Below are positions 1 through 8,665 of a stretch of DNA of 64,000 nt, one piece after another (the stretch's first letter is position 1; each line of letters begins with the position of its first letter). Where the stretch lies: NCBI RefSeq assembly GCF_010092445.1, contig NZ_CP048031.1, positions 2,790,001 through 2,854,000 of the forward strand. Reading direction: 5' to 3'. The stretch is from Shewanella sp. Arc9-LZ (lineage in GTDB: Bacteria > Pseudomonadota > Gammaproteobacteria > Enterobacterales > Shewanellaceae). The notes under the pieces are model-generated. The model was not told where the DNA came from. It saw only the letters and a program-made list of their open reading frames with translations, and made no database searches. The translations under genes and the position numbers were made by a program.

Positions 1-1293
1 ACCATTAGCATCACGGATTTGAACAACTGGGCCCATGTCAATAAACAGGCCTGTGAGTAATGTCGCTTCGGTTAATGCTCCACCGCCATTACCACGGAGG
101 TCAATAATAATCCCTTCAACATTGTCTTTTTCAAGTTTAGTGATTTCTTTAGCCACATCTTGTGACAAATTCATATAAAATCCAGGGATTTGAATCACCC
201 CGACTTTACGATTGGCATACTGGCCTTCTTTAGGCTCAACCACTTTTGAGGTCGCGGCACGGTCTTCTAAACGAATTTTATCTCGGGTAATGACCACTTC
301 AAAAGGTTTAGCATTAGCCCCGCCTTTATTCGGTAAAATCTGTAATACGACTTCACTTCCTTTTGGCCCTTTGATCAAATCAACAACATCATCTAAACGC
401 CAACCTATGACATCAACAATGTCACCGGTTTTTTGACCAACACCAACAATTTTATCTTCTGGTGATAATTTCTCGCTATTGGCAGCAGGCCCTCCGGCCA
501 CTAAACTTTTGATGACGGTGTAGTCATCATCCATTTGCAACACGGCCCCAATACCCTCAAGACTTAAATTCATTTCCATTTGGAAACGTTCTGCATTACG
601 AGGTGATAAATAACTTGTATGAGGTTCAACACTACGAGCAAACGCATTCATGACTGTTTGAAACACGTCTTCGCTTTGTGTTTGGCTTAAACGCTTAATG
701 GCATTGTTGTAACGCTTCTCGAGCACTTCAACAATTTCAGGCCACTTTTTACCGGTTAATTTAAGATTTAACGCGTCATATTTAACGCGCTGACGCCAAA
801 GTTCATTCACTTCGGCTTCATCTTTTGGCCATTGCGCATCTTTGCGATCAAATTCATACGCATCGCCAGCTTGAGTAAAATCGAACTCTTTATCAAGCAA
901 AGACAACGCATAAGCAAAACGCTCATAACGACGTTTCTGTACTAGGTCGTACATGGTAAATGCAGGGCTAATATCGCCTGATTCAACCATGTTATCAAAC
1001 TGGTTTTGATATTGACTAAAGCTCGCAATGTCTGCCGCAGTCAGCACATTACGACGATAATCAAGTTGCTCAAGAAAACGGGTATATATTTGCTCAGAGA
1101 ATGCATCGTCAAGTACAAAACGATGATAATGCGAGCGAGTAAACAAAGTTGTTACTCGCTTGCTAGCCACTTTATGTTGTGGCTCTTGTGCTAGTTTAGG
1201 TAACTCGCTGATTTGAATCGTTGGTGAAATTGCCCATGCCGAAAAGCCGACAAATAAACTGGCAATTGACGCGGCCAAGGTAAGTTTTCGCAT
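1..1293 (-). CDS. prc: Tail-specific periplasmic protease Prc (C-terminus beyond window)
   Basis: Partial gene: only the N-terminal 431 residues lie in the window and the frame runs off the left edge. The protein starts MRKLTLAAS with a signal peptide ending near AWA, so it should be periplasmic. A PDZ-type segment (LEGIGAVLQ, residues about 245 onward) is followed by the start of the S41 protease fold (GIIVDLRGNGGG near residue 400). In the family, the catalytic Ser and Lys follow this motif, so they fall outside the window. Prc degrades periplasmic proteins with nonpolar C-termini and processes penicillin-binding protein 3. It sits 21 bases after proQ, as in E. coli, so the two are probably cotranscribed. 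Confidence 0.95.
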   Translation of the reverse strand, partial: MRKLTLAASIASLFVGFSAWAISPTIQISELPKLAQEPQHKVASKRVTTLFTRSHYHRFVLDDAFSEQIYTRFLEQLDYRRNVLTAADIASFSQYQNQFDNMVESGDISPAFTMYDLVQKRRYERFAYALSLLDKEFDFTQAGDAYEFDRKDAQWPKDEAEVNELWRQRVKYDALNLKLTGKKWPEIVEVLEKRYNNAIKRLSQTQSEDVFQTVMNAFARSVEPHTSYLSPRNAERFQMEMNLSLEGIGAVLQMDDDYTVIKSLVAGGPAANSEKLSPEDKIVGVGQKTGDIVDVIGWRLDDVVDLIKGPKGSEVVLQILPNKGGANAKPFEVVITRDKIRLEDRAATSKVVEPKEGQYANRKVGVIQIPGFYMNLSQDVAKEITKLEKDNVEGIIIDLRGNGGGALTEATLLTGLFIDMGPVVQIRDANG

Positions 1294-1314
1294 CAACAAG
1301 TACTCCTTAAATTT

Positions 1315-1926
1315 CTATAATAGTATGTGCTCAGCACGTACTTTGATGGATAAGCCAGAATCTAATTGAACAAGCACATCCTCTTTATTAATATCAGTCA
1401 CAACACCAGGAACAGGTGTGGCACCTAATTTAACATTAACGCGTTGTTTTTGTTTTAAATCTTCTAGCTTAGCCGGCACAAGTTTAATCACTGGAGCCGC
1501 TACCGGTGCAGGACGTTCCTTTTTAACGGCAGGAGCACGTTTAGGTGCCACTTTCTTTGCCGGCTTTTTAGGCGCTAACGCTTGACGTTTTGCTTTAGCT
1601 TTATCTTGGCTTTCTTTAAGCGTCAAAATAGCATGGTCAATGTGCTCTTGTTCTAATTCAGCACATTCATTACCGTCAAGATCTATACGTTTAGCACCTG
1701 CTTTAACGCCTTTCAAATAGCGCCAGCTGCTTGTGTAACGACGAAGCGCTACACGTAATTGTGTTTTACTGACTTTAGAATCATCAGCTAACCGTTCAGC
1801 CAAATCTTGAAACAAACCAATTTTTAATGGCTTCGTTTCACCTTCTGCAATAAAGCATAAAGGAAAGGTTTCATATAAATACGCTAAAATTGCGTTGGTG
1901 TCGGTCAACTTGTCTGTTGATTCCAT
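1315..1926 (-). CDS. proQ: RNA chaperone ProQ
   Basis: Predicted 203-residue ProQ, a global RNA-binding protein that stabilises small RNAs and mRNA 3' ends. Residues about 5-115 form the FinO-like domain (AILAYLYETFP, RRYTSSWRYLKG). A Lys/Ala/Pro-rich linker follows (KKPAKKVAPKRAPA), then a C-terminal Tudor-like domain (VVTDINKEDVLVQLDSG). The frame is open from a GTG at 1938, but GGAAG lies at proper spacing before the ATG at 1926, and MESTDK aligns with the usual ProQ start, so I place the start there. It lies directly upstream of prc, the same pair as in E. coli. Confidence 0.95.
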   Translation of the reverse strand: MESTDKLTDTNAILAYLYETFPLCFIAEGETKPLKIGLFQDLAERLADDSKVSKTQLRVALRRYTSSWRYLKGVKAGAKRIDLDGNECAELEQEHIDHAILTLKESQDKAKAKRQALAPKKPAKKVAPKRAPAVKKERPAPVAAPVIKLVPAKLEDLKQKQRVNVKLGATPVPGVVTDINKEDVLVQLDSGLSIKVRAEHILL

Positions 1927-2203
1927 TTTTACTTCCACGTTAATAAAGGGACTGATTATGCGGCATACAATTTGCCTTGCAGTCGTTCATCTTTCGTTAA
2001 ACCTTACTGTTAAGGCTTAACGTACAAAATATCACTATCCGCCAGTTTGCTAAAGTCATTGAAACAAACCTTAACAATTTAACCAAACTTACTCTCAGCT
2101 TAATCATCGCTCATCAGTAAATCCAGCACAAATGCGTATAGCGGCATATTATAAAGCCCGCGACAGCGAATGCGACCATGATTTAATCTAATTTGTTCGC
2201 TAT

Positions 2204-2662
2204 TTAACCAAATAGGCAAGTTTCGAAACTTTTTACCATGTTTTCTAAACCAATTTGATCATCTTGATCGAATCGATTCAGTAATGGGCTGTCAATATCT
2301 AACACTGCCACAACCTCATTACCCTGCCTAACAGGGATCACGATTTCTGAATTACTGGCAGAATCGCATGCAATGTGGCCATCAAATTGATGAACGTCGG
2401 CAACTCGTTGGGTTTTATTTTCTGCTGCGGCAGTGCCACAAACACCTTTGCCGATATTGATACGGGTACAAGCCACTTTACCTTGGAATGGTCCAAGGAC
2501 TAATTGTTCACCACGCTTAATATAAAAACCTGCCCAATTTAGGTCTTCTAGGTTGTCATTTAGCAACGCTGAAAAATTTGCCATAGCAGCAATCAAATCA
2601 TCTTCGCCTTCAAGTAAAGCTTGTGCTTGACGATTTAATGTTTGGTAAAATTCGGTTTTCAT
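2204..2662 (-). CDS. msrC: Free methionine-(R)-sulfoxide reductase (GAF domain)
   Basis: A single GAF-fold protein of 152 residues that reduces free methionine-R-sulfoxide in the cytoplasm. The three family cysteines are visible in VACTRI, GVCGTA and IACDSA (C65, C75 and C99 from the chosen start), with NWAGFYI near residue 45 and a C-terminal DIDSP. Another ATG lies two codons upstream, but AAGGA abuts it, whereas it sits six bases before the ATG at 2662, so that start is preferred. The gene precedes proQ, as yebR does in E. coli; a spacer of about 265 bases suggests proQ has its own promoter. Confidence 0.92.
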   Translation of the reverse strand: MKTEFYQTLNRQAQALLEGEDDLIAAMANFSALLNDNLEDLNWAGFYIKRGEQLVLGPFQGKVACTRINIGKGVCGTAAAENKTQRVADVHQFDGHIACDSASNSEIVIPVRQGNEVVAVLDIDSPLLNRFDQDDQIGLENMVKSFETCLFG

Positions 2663-2711
2663 GTCCATTCCTTAAGCTGACACTCAATCGAAGAATGAGT
2701 GATGAATACGA

Positions 2712-3005
2712 CTATTCTGCAGATGTAGTTTTAGCCGTAGTCTTTTTAGTTTTCGCTGTAGGAGCGTTTTTAACCTGTACGATGCCTTTTAGCAAGTTAG
2801 AAAGCTCATCTTTATTGTTTGCTAGATAAAATGCCAGCTGTTCGCATTTATTTTCATCAAGTCCGAGGTCTGCCTTAATAAGAAATGGCACTAGGTTATC
2901 GGAAATATCGAGCATCTTATCGTAGGCATCAGCCTCTTTCTTCGATATAAATGTCATCTTTTCCACCCCTTCTCTGACCACGACAAATTGGGTTATCACT
3001 GCCAT
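2712..3005 (-). CDS. yebG: YebG-family SOS-regulated protein
   Basis: A 97-residue protein matching the YebG family: MAVITQFVVVREG, then EKMTFISKKEADAYDKMLDISD near residue 15-37, and a variable Lys/Thr-rich tail. YebG is a small LexA-controlled protein of unknown biochemical function, induced by DNA damage. A LexA-type palindrome lies 14 bases upstream of the ATG, which supports both the identity and SOS control. It is 44 bases upstream of msrC on the same strand, so read-through is possible. Confidence 0.9.
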   Translation of the reverse strand: MAVITQFVVVREGVEKMTFISKKEADAYDKMLDISDNLVPFLIKADLGLDENKCEQLAFYLANNKDELSNLLKGIVQVKNAPTAKTKKTTAKTTSAE

Positions 3006-3018
3006 GATGTAATCCTCA

Positions 3019-3034
3019 CTGTTTTTATATACAG
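3019..3034 (-). promoter_or_regulatory. LexA (SOS) box upstream of yebG
   Basis: The 16-base site CTGTTTTTATATACAG is CTG-N10-CAG with an AT-rich core, matching the gammaproteobacterial LexA operator. It ends 14 bases before the yebG start codon, where a bound repressor would cover the promoter or early transcript. The match is direct; SOS regulation is inferred from the family. Confidence 0.85.
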
Positions 3035-3218
3035 TGCATAGAATCTCACATAGTTAACTTATGATGCAAGTGTTCTGATTATTCTGATATTATCAAGCAC
3101 AAGAAAATCGAGATTATTTAACAATTAACTCATTTTTCTGCCAATATAAGGCCAAGCAGAGAGGTTTGACTCTTCGCTACCCAATAATGTGTTTTACTAT
3201 GGATTAGATTAATTCTTC

Positions 3219-3845
3219 ATGCATGAATTTGATGATCATGATTCTATAATTTTATGCCAATCATGTGATTTGGCAGTGAGAAAACGAGCTTTGCCTTCAA
3301 GTGCCCGTGCGCTTTGTCCGCGTTGCCACACGGCGCTCTATGATTCACCTTATTGCTCCATTAATGGCATGCTAGCGTTATGCGTTGCGGCGTTAATTAT
3401 TTTTATTCCTGCTAATTTATTGCCAGTACTCGAAATCCACTTCCTTGGCAGTGTACGAACCACTACGGTGCTGCAAGCTGCTGTGACGGTTTGGGCCGAA
3501 GGATATTGGGTTGTAGGCCTAGCGGTAATGGTTGCTGCAGTTATCGCGCCTGGGTTATTGATTTTGTCAATTATGGCTCAAGTTGTAATTGTAAAATTAA
3601 AACTGCACAACTCATTTTGGCAAAGAACCTACACTACATTGTTAAAAAATCATGGTTTGATATCACAAATGACCATGTTAGAAATTTATGTCATCAGTTT
3701 TCTCGTGTCGGCCTTTCAGTTATCAGACTTTTCCGATGTGTATTTTGGTATGGGAACATTCAGTTTTACAATGTTGTTTATCATCATCTTATTTTTACAA
3801 CGTGAATATAATCTAGAACACATGTGGAGTTATGTAGATGCCTAG
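3219..3845 (+). CDS. PqiA/LetA-family membrane protein, N-terminal half gene
   Basis: A 208-residue inner-membrane protein equal to the first half of E. coli LetA (YebS)/PqiA. It opens with a zinc-ribbon (C13xxC16 and C33xxC36, CQSC and CPRC), followed by about four hydrophobic segments (roughly 49-70, 92-118, 155-172 and 178-195). LetA partners the MCE tunnel protein LetB in lipid transport between inner and outer membranes. Its 3' end overlaps the next gene by 8 bases, so the two halves are probably translationally coupled. No clear Shine-Dalgarno sequence precedes the ATG. Splitting of PqiA-like proteins into two genes is known elsewhere, so this is not necessarily a frameshift. Confidence 0.88.
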   Translation: MHEFDDHDSIILCQSCDLAVRKRALPSSARALCPRCHTALYDSPYCSINGMLALCVAALIIFIPANLLPVLEIHFLGSVRTTTVLQAAVTVWAEGYWVVGLAVMVAAVIAPGLLILSIMAQVVIVKLKLHNSFWQRTYTTLLKNHGLISQMTMLEIYVISFLVSAFQLSDFSDVYFGMGTFSFTMLFIIILFLQREYNLEHMWSYVDA

Positions 3846-4551
3846 TACTCCAATTACACCATCCAATGAACATATAGTGGACAGCACTAAGCAAACTGCG
3901 AATACCGATAACGAGCCGAAAACTGAGGTTTTACCTCATCTTCAGGGCAAGAAAATGGGCTTATGTTTATGCCCTGTTTGTCGCAAACTTAACGTCACAA
4001 GTAACAGTCATTGTCGACGTTGTTTTAGTCAATTAAGTAGCCGTAATTATGCCAGCATCCAACAAAGTTGGGCTTTATTAGTTACCGCGACAATTTTACT
4101 TGTTGTCGCCAATATTTACCCTATTACCTTATTAACTAATCGCGGAGTGGTCACCAATGACACCATTTTTAGTGGCATTAGTCATTTAGTCAAAACCGGT
4201 ATGTTTCCGATTGCTATCATTGTTTTCACTGCCAGTATTTTAGTACCTTGGCTTAAAATTATTGGCTTAGCGACTTACTTGACGGCTATTAGTTTTAACT
4301 TACCAATATCAAAAAGAAAATTAATGGTTGGGTTTCACATTATTGAATGGATCGGCCGCTGGTCAATGCTCGATTTATTCGTTATTTCATTAACCGTTGC
4401 CTTAGTTAATATGGGGCAATTATTAGACGCAAAACCTGCACCTGCCGCGACAGCATTTGCGTTAGTTATCTTACTAACACAAGTCGCAGCAAAAGTGTTA
4501 GATACTCGATTACTTTGGGACCGCTTGGAAAACACTGATGACACAAATTGA
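3838..4551 (+). CDS. PqiA/LetA-family membrane protein, C-terminal half gene
   Basis: A 237-residue protein equal to the second half of LetA. A polar leader of about 40 residues precedes a zinc-ribbon (C45xxC48 and C59xxC62), then about four hydrophobic segments between residues 77 and 225, including the family-like GRWSMLDLFVISL. It overlaps the upstream half by 8 bases and the downstream MCE gene by 14, so all three genes form one operon. The intact Cys pairs and membrane segments in both halves argue for two functional subunits rather than a broken gene. Role inferred from E. coli LetAB: inner-membrane partner of the MCE tunnel. Confidence 0.88.
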   Translation: MPSTPITPSNEHIVDSTKQTANTDNEPKTEVLPHLQGKKMGLCLCPVCRKLNVTSNSHCRRCFSQLSSRNYASIQQSWALLVTATILLVVANIYPITLLTNRGVVTNDTIFSGISHLVKTGMFPIAIIVFTASILVPWLKIIGLATYLTAISFNLPISKRKLMVGFHIIEWIGRWSMLDLFVISLTVALVNMGQLLDAKPAPAATAFALVILLTQVAAKVLDTRLLWDRLENTDDTN

Positions 4552-7183
4552 ATCGCCTAAAATTGTGAAGAAAAAGTTATTCTCGCCAATATGGTTATTA
4601 CCGGTTGTTGCTTTGATATTAGGTGCCTGGTTAGGGGTCAAAAGCATTAAAGAATCCGGCATTGAAATATTAATACATTTCCCTAGTGCTACGGGTATTG
4701 ATATCGGCAAAACGTTGGTCAAATACCAAGGATTGACGGTAGGTAAAGTCACTGACATTGGTATTGACGATGATCTAAAAGGGGTAAACGTTAAAGTTAT
4801 TATGGATTACCGTGCCGACCCTTTCCTCAATAAAAATACCCTTTTTTGGTTAGTAAAACCTAAAGCAAGTATTACCGGAGTTGAAGGGCTCGATACGTTA
4901 TTTTCTGGTAATTATATTGCCCTTCAACCTGGTGATGGTCGCTCTGCAACCGTATTTGAAGCACAACGTGAAGCGCCTGCGATACTCCCCGGCAGTGAAG
5001 GACTGATGATCGAACTAAAATCCCCTAAACTGGGTTCGATTGATGTTGGCTCGCCTGTATTTTACCGTCAAGCACCTGTCGGAAGCATTGTCAGTTATCG
5101 CCTCGACGGAAATAAACAAATAATTATCAGCGCATTTGTTCAAGAACAATATGCCCATTTAGTCAATAAAGACTCCCATTTTTGGAATGTATCGGGCTTG
5201 AAAATCGATGCTTCTTTAGCGGGGATAAAAGTCAGCACTGAAAGTATCGCGTCTATTTTGGCCGGCGGCATCAGCTTTGATACCGGCAACTACACTGAAA
5301 AAGCCCAAAATGGTGATGTTTACAACTTATATGAGGATGAACTCACCGCTATTGGAGGTGTTCATTTTGATTTAACTGCATCTAGCAGTGAAGATGTTAA
5401 TGAAGGCACCGCCATCACCTACCGCGGTATCGTTATTGGTGAAATAGAAAAAGTAACCTTAACCGACACTGGAGTGAAGCTTATTGCTCGGGTTGAACAT
5501 CATTACAAAGCATTAATTACCAACGATAGCCAATTTTGGATAAGTGGTGCCGAGTTATCATTAAAAGGTGTCAAAAATATCAGTAGACTGGTTACTGGCA
5601 GTGTTATTAATGTCTTACCAGGCACTCAAATAACCGAAGAGGCGATGCAATTTGAATTGGCATCACATGCTCCCGATTTGCTCAGTCAAGACAAACTTAA
5701 ATTGACGGTAGTTGCCACGACTCACACAGGTGTCAGTAATGGCGCGCAAGTGCGATATAAACAATTGCCTATTGGGCAGATAACCAGTATTGGTTTAAGT
5801 AAAGACTTTTCAACTGTTGAATATAACATTGAAATTCAACCAGAGTTTAAGAGTTTGCTGACTAAGGGAAGCTTCTTTGTTCCTGAAAGTGCCATAGCCA
5901 TTAATGCTTCACTAGAGGGCGTTAATGTTAAAACTCGCGACCTCACTACGATGTTGGAAGGCGCTATTAGCTTAATTCCGGGTAACAGCGAAATGCTGCT
6001 TTCGGCTAATAGTACTTTAACACTGCACGAATCAATTGAATCGGCGCAAACGCTTTACGCTCAACAACAGCTGACACCCTTTACTTTAACTAGTATTGAT
6101 GGTGCCGACTTAGCTGAAGGCTCGCCAATTTATTACAAAAAAATGCAAATAGGCTCAGTGAATAAAGTCAATTGGTTAGCTAAAACGGATAAATTTAATA
6201 TCGATATCAATATCGACAATAAATTTGTTCCGTTAATTAAGCCGACTACGGTTTTTTGGCGTAATGACGCTGTAGCCATCAATGCCAGTTTAGCCGGTGT
6301 CGATATCAATGTTGCACCATTGAAAGGTGCAATAAATGGCAGTATTACCCTTGGACATATAGACGACAGAGTTGATACTGAAAATAATCAACCTAATCTA
6401 CGATTATATGACAACAAGTCACTCGCACTCATGCAGGCTAAAGTCATCAACCTCACTCTGCCTGTGAGTACTAAAGTGTCAGAAAAAGCGGCTATTCGCT
6501 ATCAAGGGCATAAAATTGGTGAAGTGTCACAGGTTAAACTAAATCAAGATTTAAACACTCAGAATGCACAAGCTTATATTTATGGCCATTACGTAAACCA
6601 TTTTAGTGCCAGTGACACTGAATTTTTTATCGTCGATGCACAAATTTCTTTAGCGGGTATTAATGCCCCAGAAACACTATTAACGGGTCCTTATATTGGT
6701 GTTATCCCAGGTAACAGCACAGAAATTATTGATAATTTTGTTGCCCAACCTCACTCGAGCTTTGAGGCTACCGTACCTAAAGATGCATTAGCATTCCAAT
6801 TAGTTGACGATCAACTAGGTTCTATTAAGGTCGGTACACCGCTATTTTTCCGCGGAATTAAAGTCGGACAAATTGATGGATACAGGTTGGATGACTCAGG
6901 AATTGAAATTACGTTGTTTGCCCATGTAAATGCTGAATATAGTCACTTAATCAACCAGACTAGCCAGTTTTGGGATGCCTCTGGTATTAAATTAGACGTC
7001 GGTTTATTTTCGGGTGCACAGTTAGAAACAGGCTCATTAGAAACGATACTCGCCGGTGGTATAGCATTTGCGACCCAAGATACAACATCAGATAGTAATC
7101 GTATCAATGCAACCGAACGTTTCCCATTGCATGAGAATATACAAGATGAATGGGCACAATGGCGACCTACACAAACTAAGTAA
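4538..7183 (+). CDS. letB: MCE-domain lipid transport protein LetB
   Basis: An 881-residue protein, close to E. coli LetB (YebT, 877 residues), which stacks seven MCE rings into a periplasm-spanning lipid tunnel. One N-terminal membrane anchor is visible (IWLLPVVALILGAW, residues 18-31). The rest is tandem MCE units recognisable by repeated V(R/K)YQGxxVGxV-like strands (for example VKYQGLTVGKV, ITYRGIVIGEI, VRYKQLPIGQI, IYYKKMQIGSV, IRYQGHKIGEV, LFFRGIKVGQI) and recurring ...PG motifs. Its start lies inside the end of the upstream letA half gene, which couples their synthesis. A hairpin terminator follows. Confidence 0.95.
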   Translation: MTQIESPKIVKKKLFSPIWLLPVVALILGAWLGVKSIKESGIEILIHFPSATGIDIGKTLVKYQGLTVGKVTDIGIDDDLKGVNVKVIMDYRADPFLNKNTLFWLVKPKASITGVEGLDTLFSGNYIALQPGDGRSATVFEAQREAPAILPGSEGLMIELKSPKLGSIDVGSPVFYRQAPVGSIVSYRLDGNKQIIISAFVQEQYAHLVNKDSHFWNVSGLKIDASLAGIKVSTESIASILAGGISFDTGNYTEKAQNGDVYNLYEDELTAIGGVHFDLTASSSEDVNEGTAITYRGIVIGEIEKVTLTDTGVKLIARVEHHYKALITNDSQFWISGAELSLKGVKNISRLVTGSVINVLPGTQITEEAMQFELASHAPDLLSQDKLKLTVVATTHTGVSNGAQVRYKQLPIGQITSIGLSKDFSTVEYNIEIQPEFKSLLTKGSFFVPESAIAINASLEGVNVKTRDLTTMLEGAISLIPGNSEMLLSANSTLTLHESIESAQTLYAQQQLTPFTLTSIDGADLAEGSPIYYKKMQIGSVNKVNWLAKTDKFNIDINIDNKFVPLIKPTTVFWRNDAVAINASLAGVDINVAPLKGAINGSITLGHIDDRVDTENNQPNLRLYDNKSLALMQAKVINLTLPVSTKVSEKAAIRYQGHKIGEVSQVKLNQDLNTQNAQAYIYGHYVNHFSASDTEFFIVDAQISLAGINAPETLLTGPYIGVIPGNSTEIIDNFVAQPHSSFEATVPKDALAFQLVDDQLGSIKVGTPLFFRGIKVGQIDGYRLDDSGIEITLFAHVNAEYSHLINQTSQFWDASGIKLDVGLFSGAQLETGSLETILAGGIAFATQDTTSDSNRINATERFPLHENIQDEWAQWRPTQTK

Positions 7184-7217
7184 CCTCAGCTAGAGATAAT
7201 ACAATTAGTACAAAAAC

Positions 7218-7246
7218 AAAAGCCGATATATTTATCGGCCTTTTTA
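7218..7246 (+). terminator. Rho-independent terminator after letB
   Basis: Stem GCCGATA / TATCGGC with a four-base loop, flanked by A-rich sequence and a T-run (CTTTTT). It lies about 35 bases past the letB stop codon. Confidence 0.85.
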
Positions 7247-7257
7247 TTTATCTTATT

Positions 7258-7309
7258 GATTTCGATAATTGATTTCGATAATTGATTTCGATAATTGATT
7301 TCGATAATT
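7258..7309. repeat. 13-bp tandem repeat, four perfect copies
   Basis: Four head-to-tail identical copies of GATTTCGATAATT, with a partial fifth (GATTT) running up to the stop codon of the leftward gene at 7315. They lie between two convergent genes, just past the letB terminator. No coding role is seen. Confidence 0.95.
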
Positions 7310-7314
7310 GATTT

Positions 7315-8541
7315 TTAACCATAAAACCAATAACATACACCGATGGCGGCACTAATACCTGCAAAATCTGCTGCTAAACCACACCCTAGTGCATGACGAC
7401 CATTACGGATCCCCACTGAACCAAAGTACACAGCCAACACATAAAATGTTGTTTCGGTACTGCCTTGTAAAATAGCTGCTAGTCGGCCCGCAAAAGAATC
7501 AACTCCGTGATGACTCATGGTTTCTAACATCATCGCACGCGCACCAGAACCGCTAAAAGGTTTCATGAACGCGGTTGGCATCGCATCAATAAAGCGCGTA
7601 TCGGCGCCTAATGCACTCACGCCACTTGCTAACAGCTGTAAGGCATAATCTAACGCCCCTGAAGCCCTAAGAAACCCAATGGCTAATAACATCGCCAGCA
7701 AATAAGGGATTAGCTGAATTGCTTGGCTAAAGCCCTGTTTAGCGCCATCAACAAACTCGTCATACACGGCAATTTTGCGATAACCTGCGACTAAAATAAA
7801 ACTTAAAATCAGCAACAACAGTATACCGTTACCTAACACCATAGACACCTGGCCTATCGCATCGGCGGATAATGTCACCAAATAAGCAATCCCGGCCATG
7901 AATACACTCATAATGGTTGCAGCATAAGCCAAAATAACACTATTGATTAACGAGATACGCTGCACTAACGCGACAACCAATAGTCCCACAACGGTGGAAA
8001 CACTTGTGGCCAATAAAATGGGTAAAAAGATATCAGCAGGATTAGCCGCACCTTGTTGGGCACGATAAAGAAAGACTGTTACAGGGACTAATGTTACTGA
8101 TGAGGTATTTAATACTAAAAATAAAATTTGGGCGTTGGTTGCTACTGATTTTACAGGGTTAAGAGATTGCAGATCATGCATCGCTTTTAAGCCTAAAGGC
8201 GTTGCTGCATTGTCCAGTCCCAACATATTAGCAGTAAGATTCATGCTAATGCTGCCATAGGCGACATGTCCACGAGGAACCTCAGGCATCAACTTAGACA
8301 GTAAAGGTTCAAATATGCGGGCAAACAAACCCACCACACCGGCCTTTTCACCAACTTGCATCAAGCCCATCCATAACGCTAACACACCGATTAAGCCAAG
8401 CGAGATGTCAGCGGCTAACTTAGCACTGGCAAACAATGCCGTCACCGACTCGCTTAATACATCGACATTGCCATTCACTAATTGAATCGAGATAGACAAC
8501 GCAGCAATGATAAAAAATAATAACCACACTCTATTTAGCAC
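7315..8541 (-). CDS. SpmA/SpmB-like nucleoside-recognition (Gate) domain membrane protein
   Basis: A polytopic membrane protein of about 408 residues, rich in hydrophobic segments, that joins an SpmA-like N-terminal half (MLNRVWLLFF, then NLTANMLGLDNAATPLGLKAM) to an SpmB-like C-terminal half (GSTETTFYVLAVYFGSVGIRN). Both carry the Gate domain found in nucleoside transporters and Bacillus spore maturation proteins. Substrate is unknown; in non-sporulating bacteria it is presumably a transporter. The longest frame starts at an ATG at 8553, but GGAG is six bases before the in-frame GTG at 8541, and MLNR is the usual SpmA start. It faces the letAB genes and is divergent from rsmF. Confidence 0.82.
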   Translation of the reverse strand: MLNRVWLLFFIIAALSISIQLVNGNVDVLSESVTALFASAKLAADISLGLIGVLALWMGLMQVGEKAGVVGLFARIFEPLLSKLMPEVPRGHVAYGSISMNLTANMLGLDNAATPLGLKAMHDLQSLNPVKSVATNAQILFLVLNTSSVTLVPVTVFLYRAQQGAANPADIFLPILLATSVSTVVGLLVVALVQRISLINSVILAYAATIMSVFMAGIAYLVTLSADAIGQVSMVLGNGILLLLILSFILVAGYRKIAVYDEFVDGAKQGFSQAIQLIPYLLAMLLAIGFLRASGALDYALQLLASGVSALGADTRFIDAMPTAFMKPFSGSGARAMMLETMSHHGVDSFAGRLAAILQGSTETTFYVLAVYFGSVGIRNGRHALGCGLAADFAGISAAIGVCYWFYG

Positions 8542-8665
8542 ACACCACTCCATTAGCCAGTCGGTTTTATTAACGTCAATATACAGTAATCATTGCCAAA
8601 CAGGGTGTACAATTCCGTGATATGATCGCTTCAATTACTGCAACAATAATGTATCGTTTCTTATT

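Noticed and set aside
212..436. Rightward open frame inside prc
   Set aside because: It is antisense to the well-conserved protease sequence, has no ribosome site and no recognisable domain.
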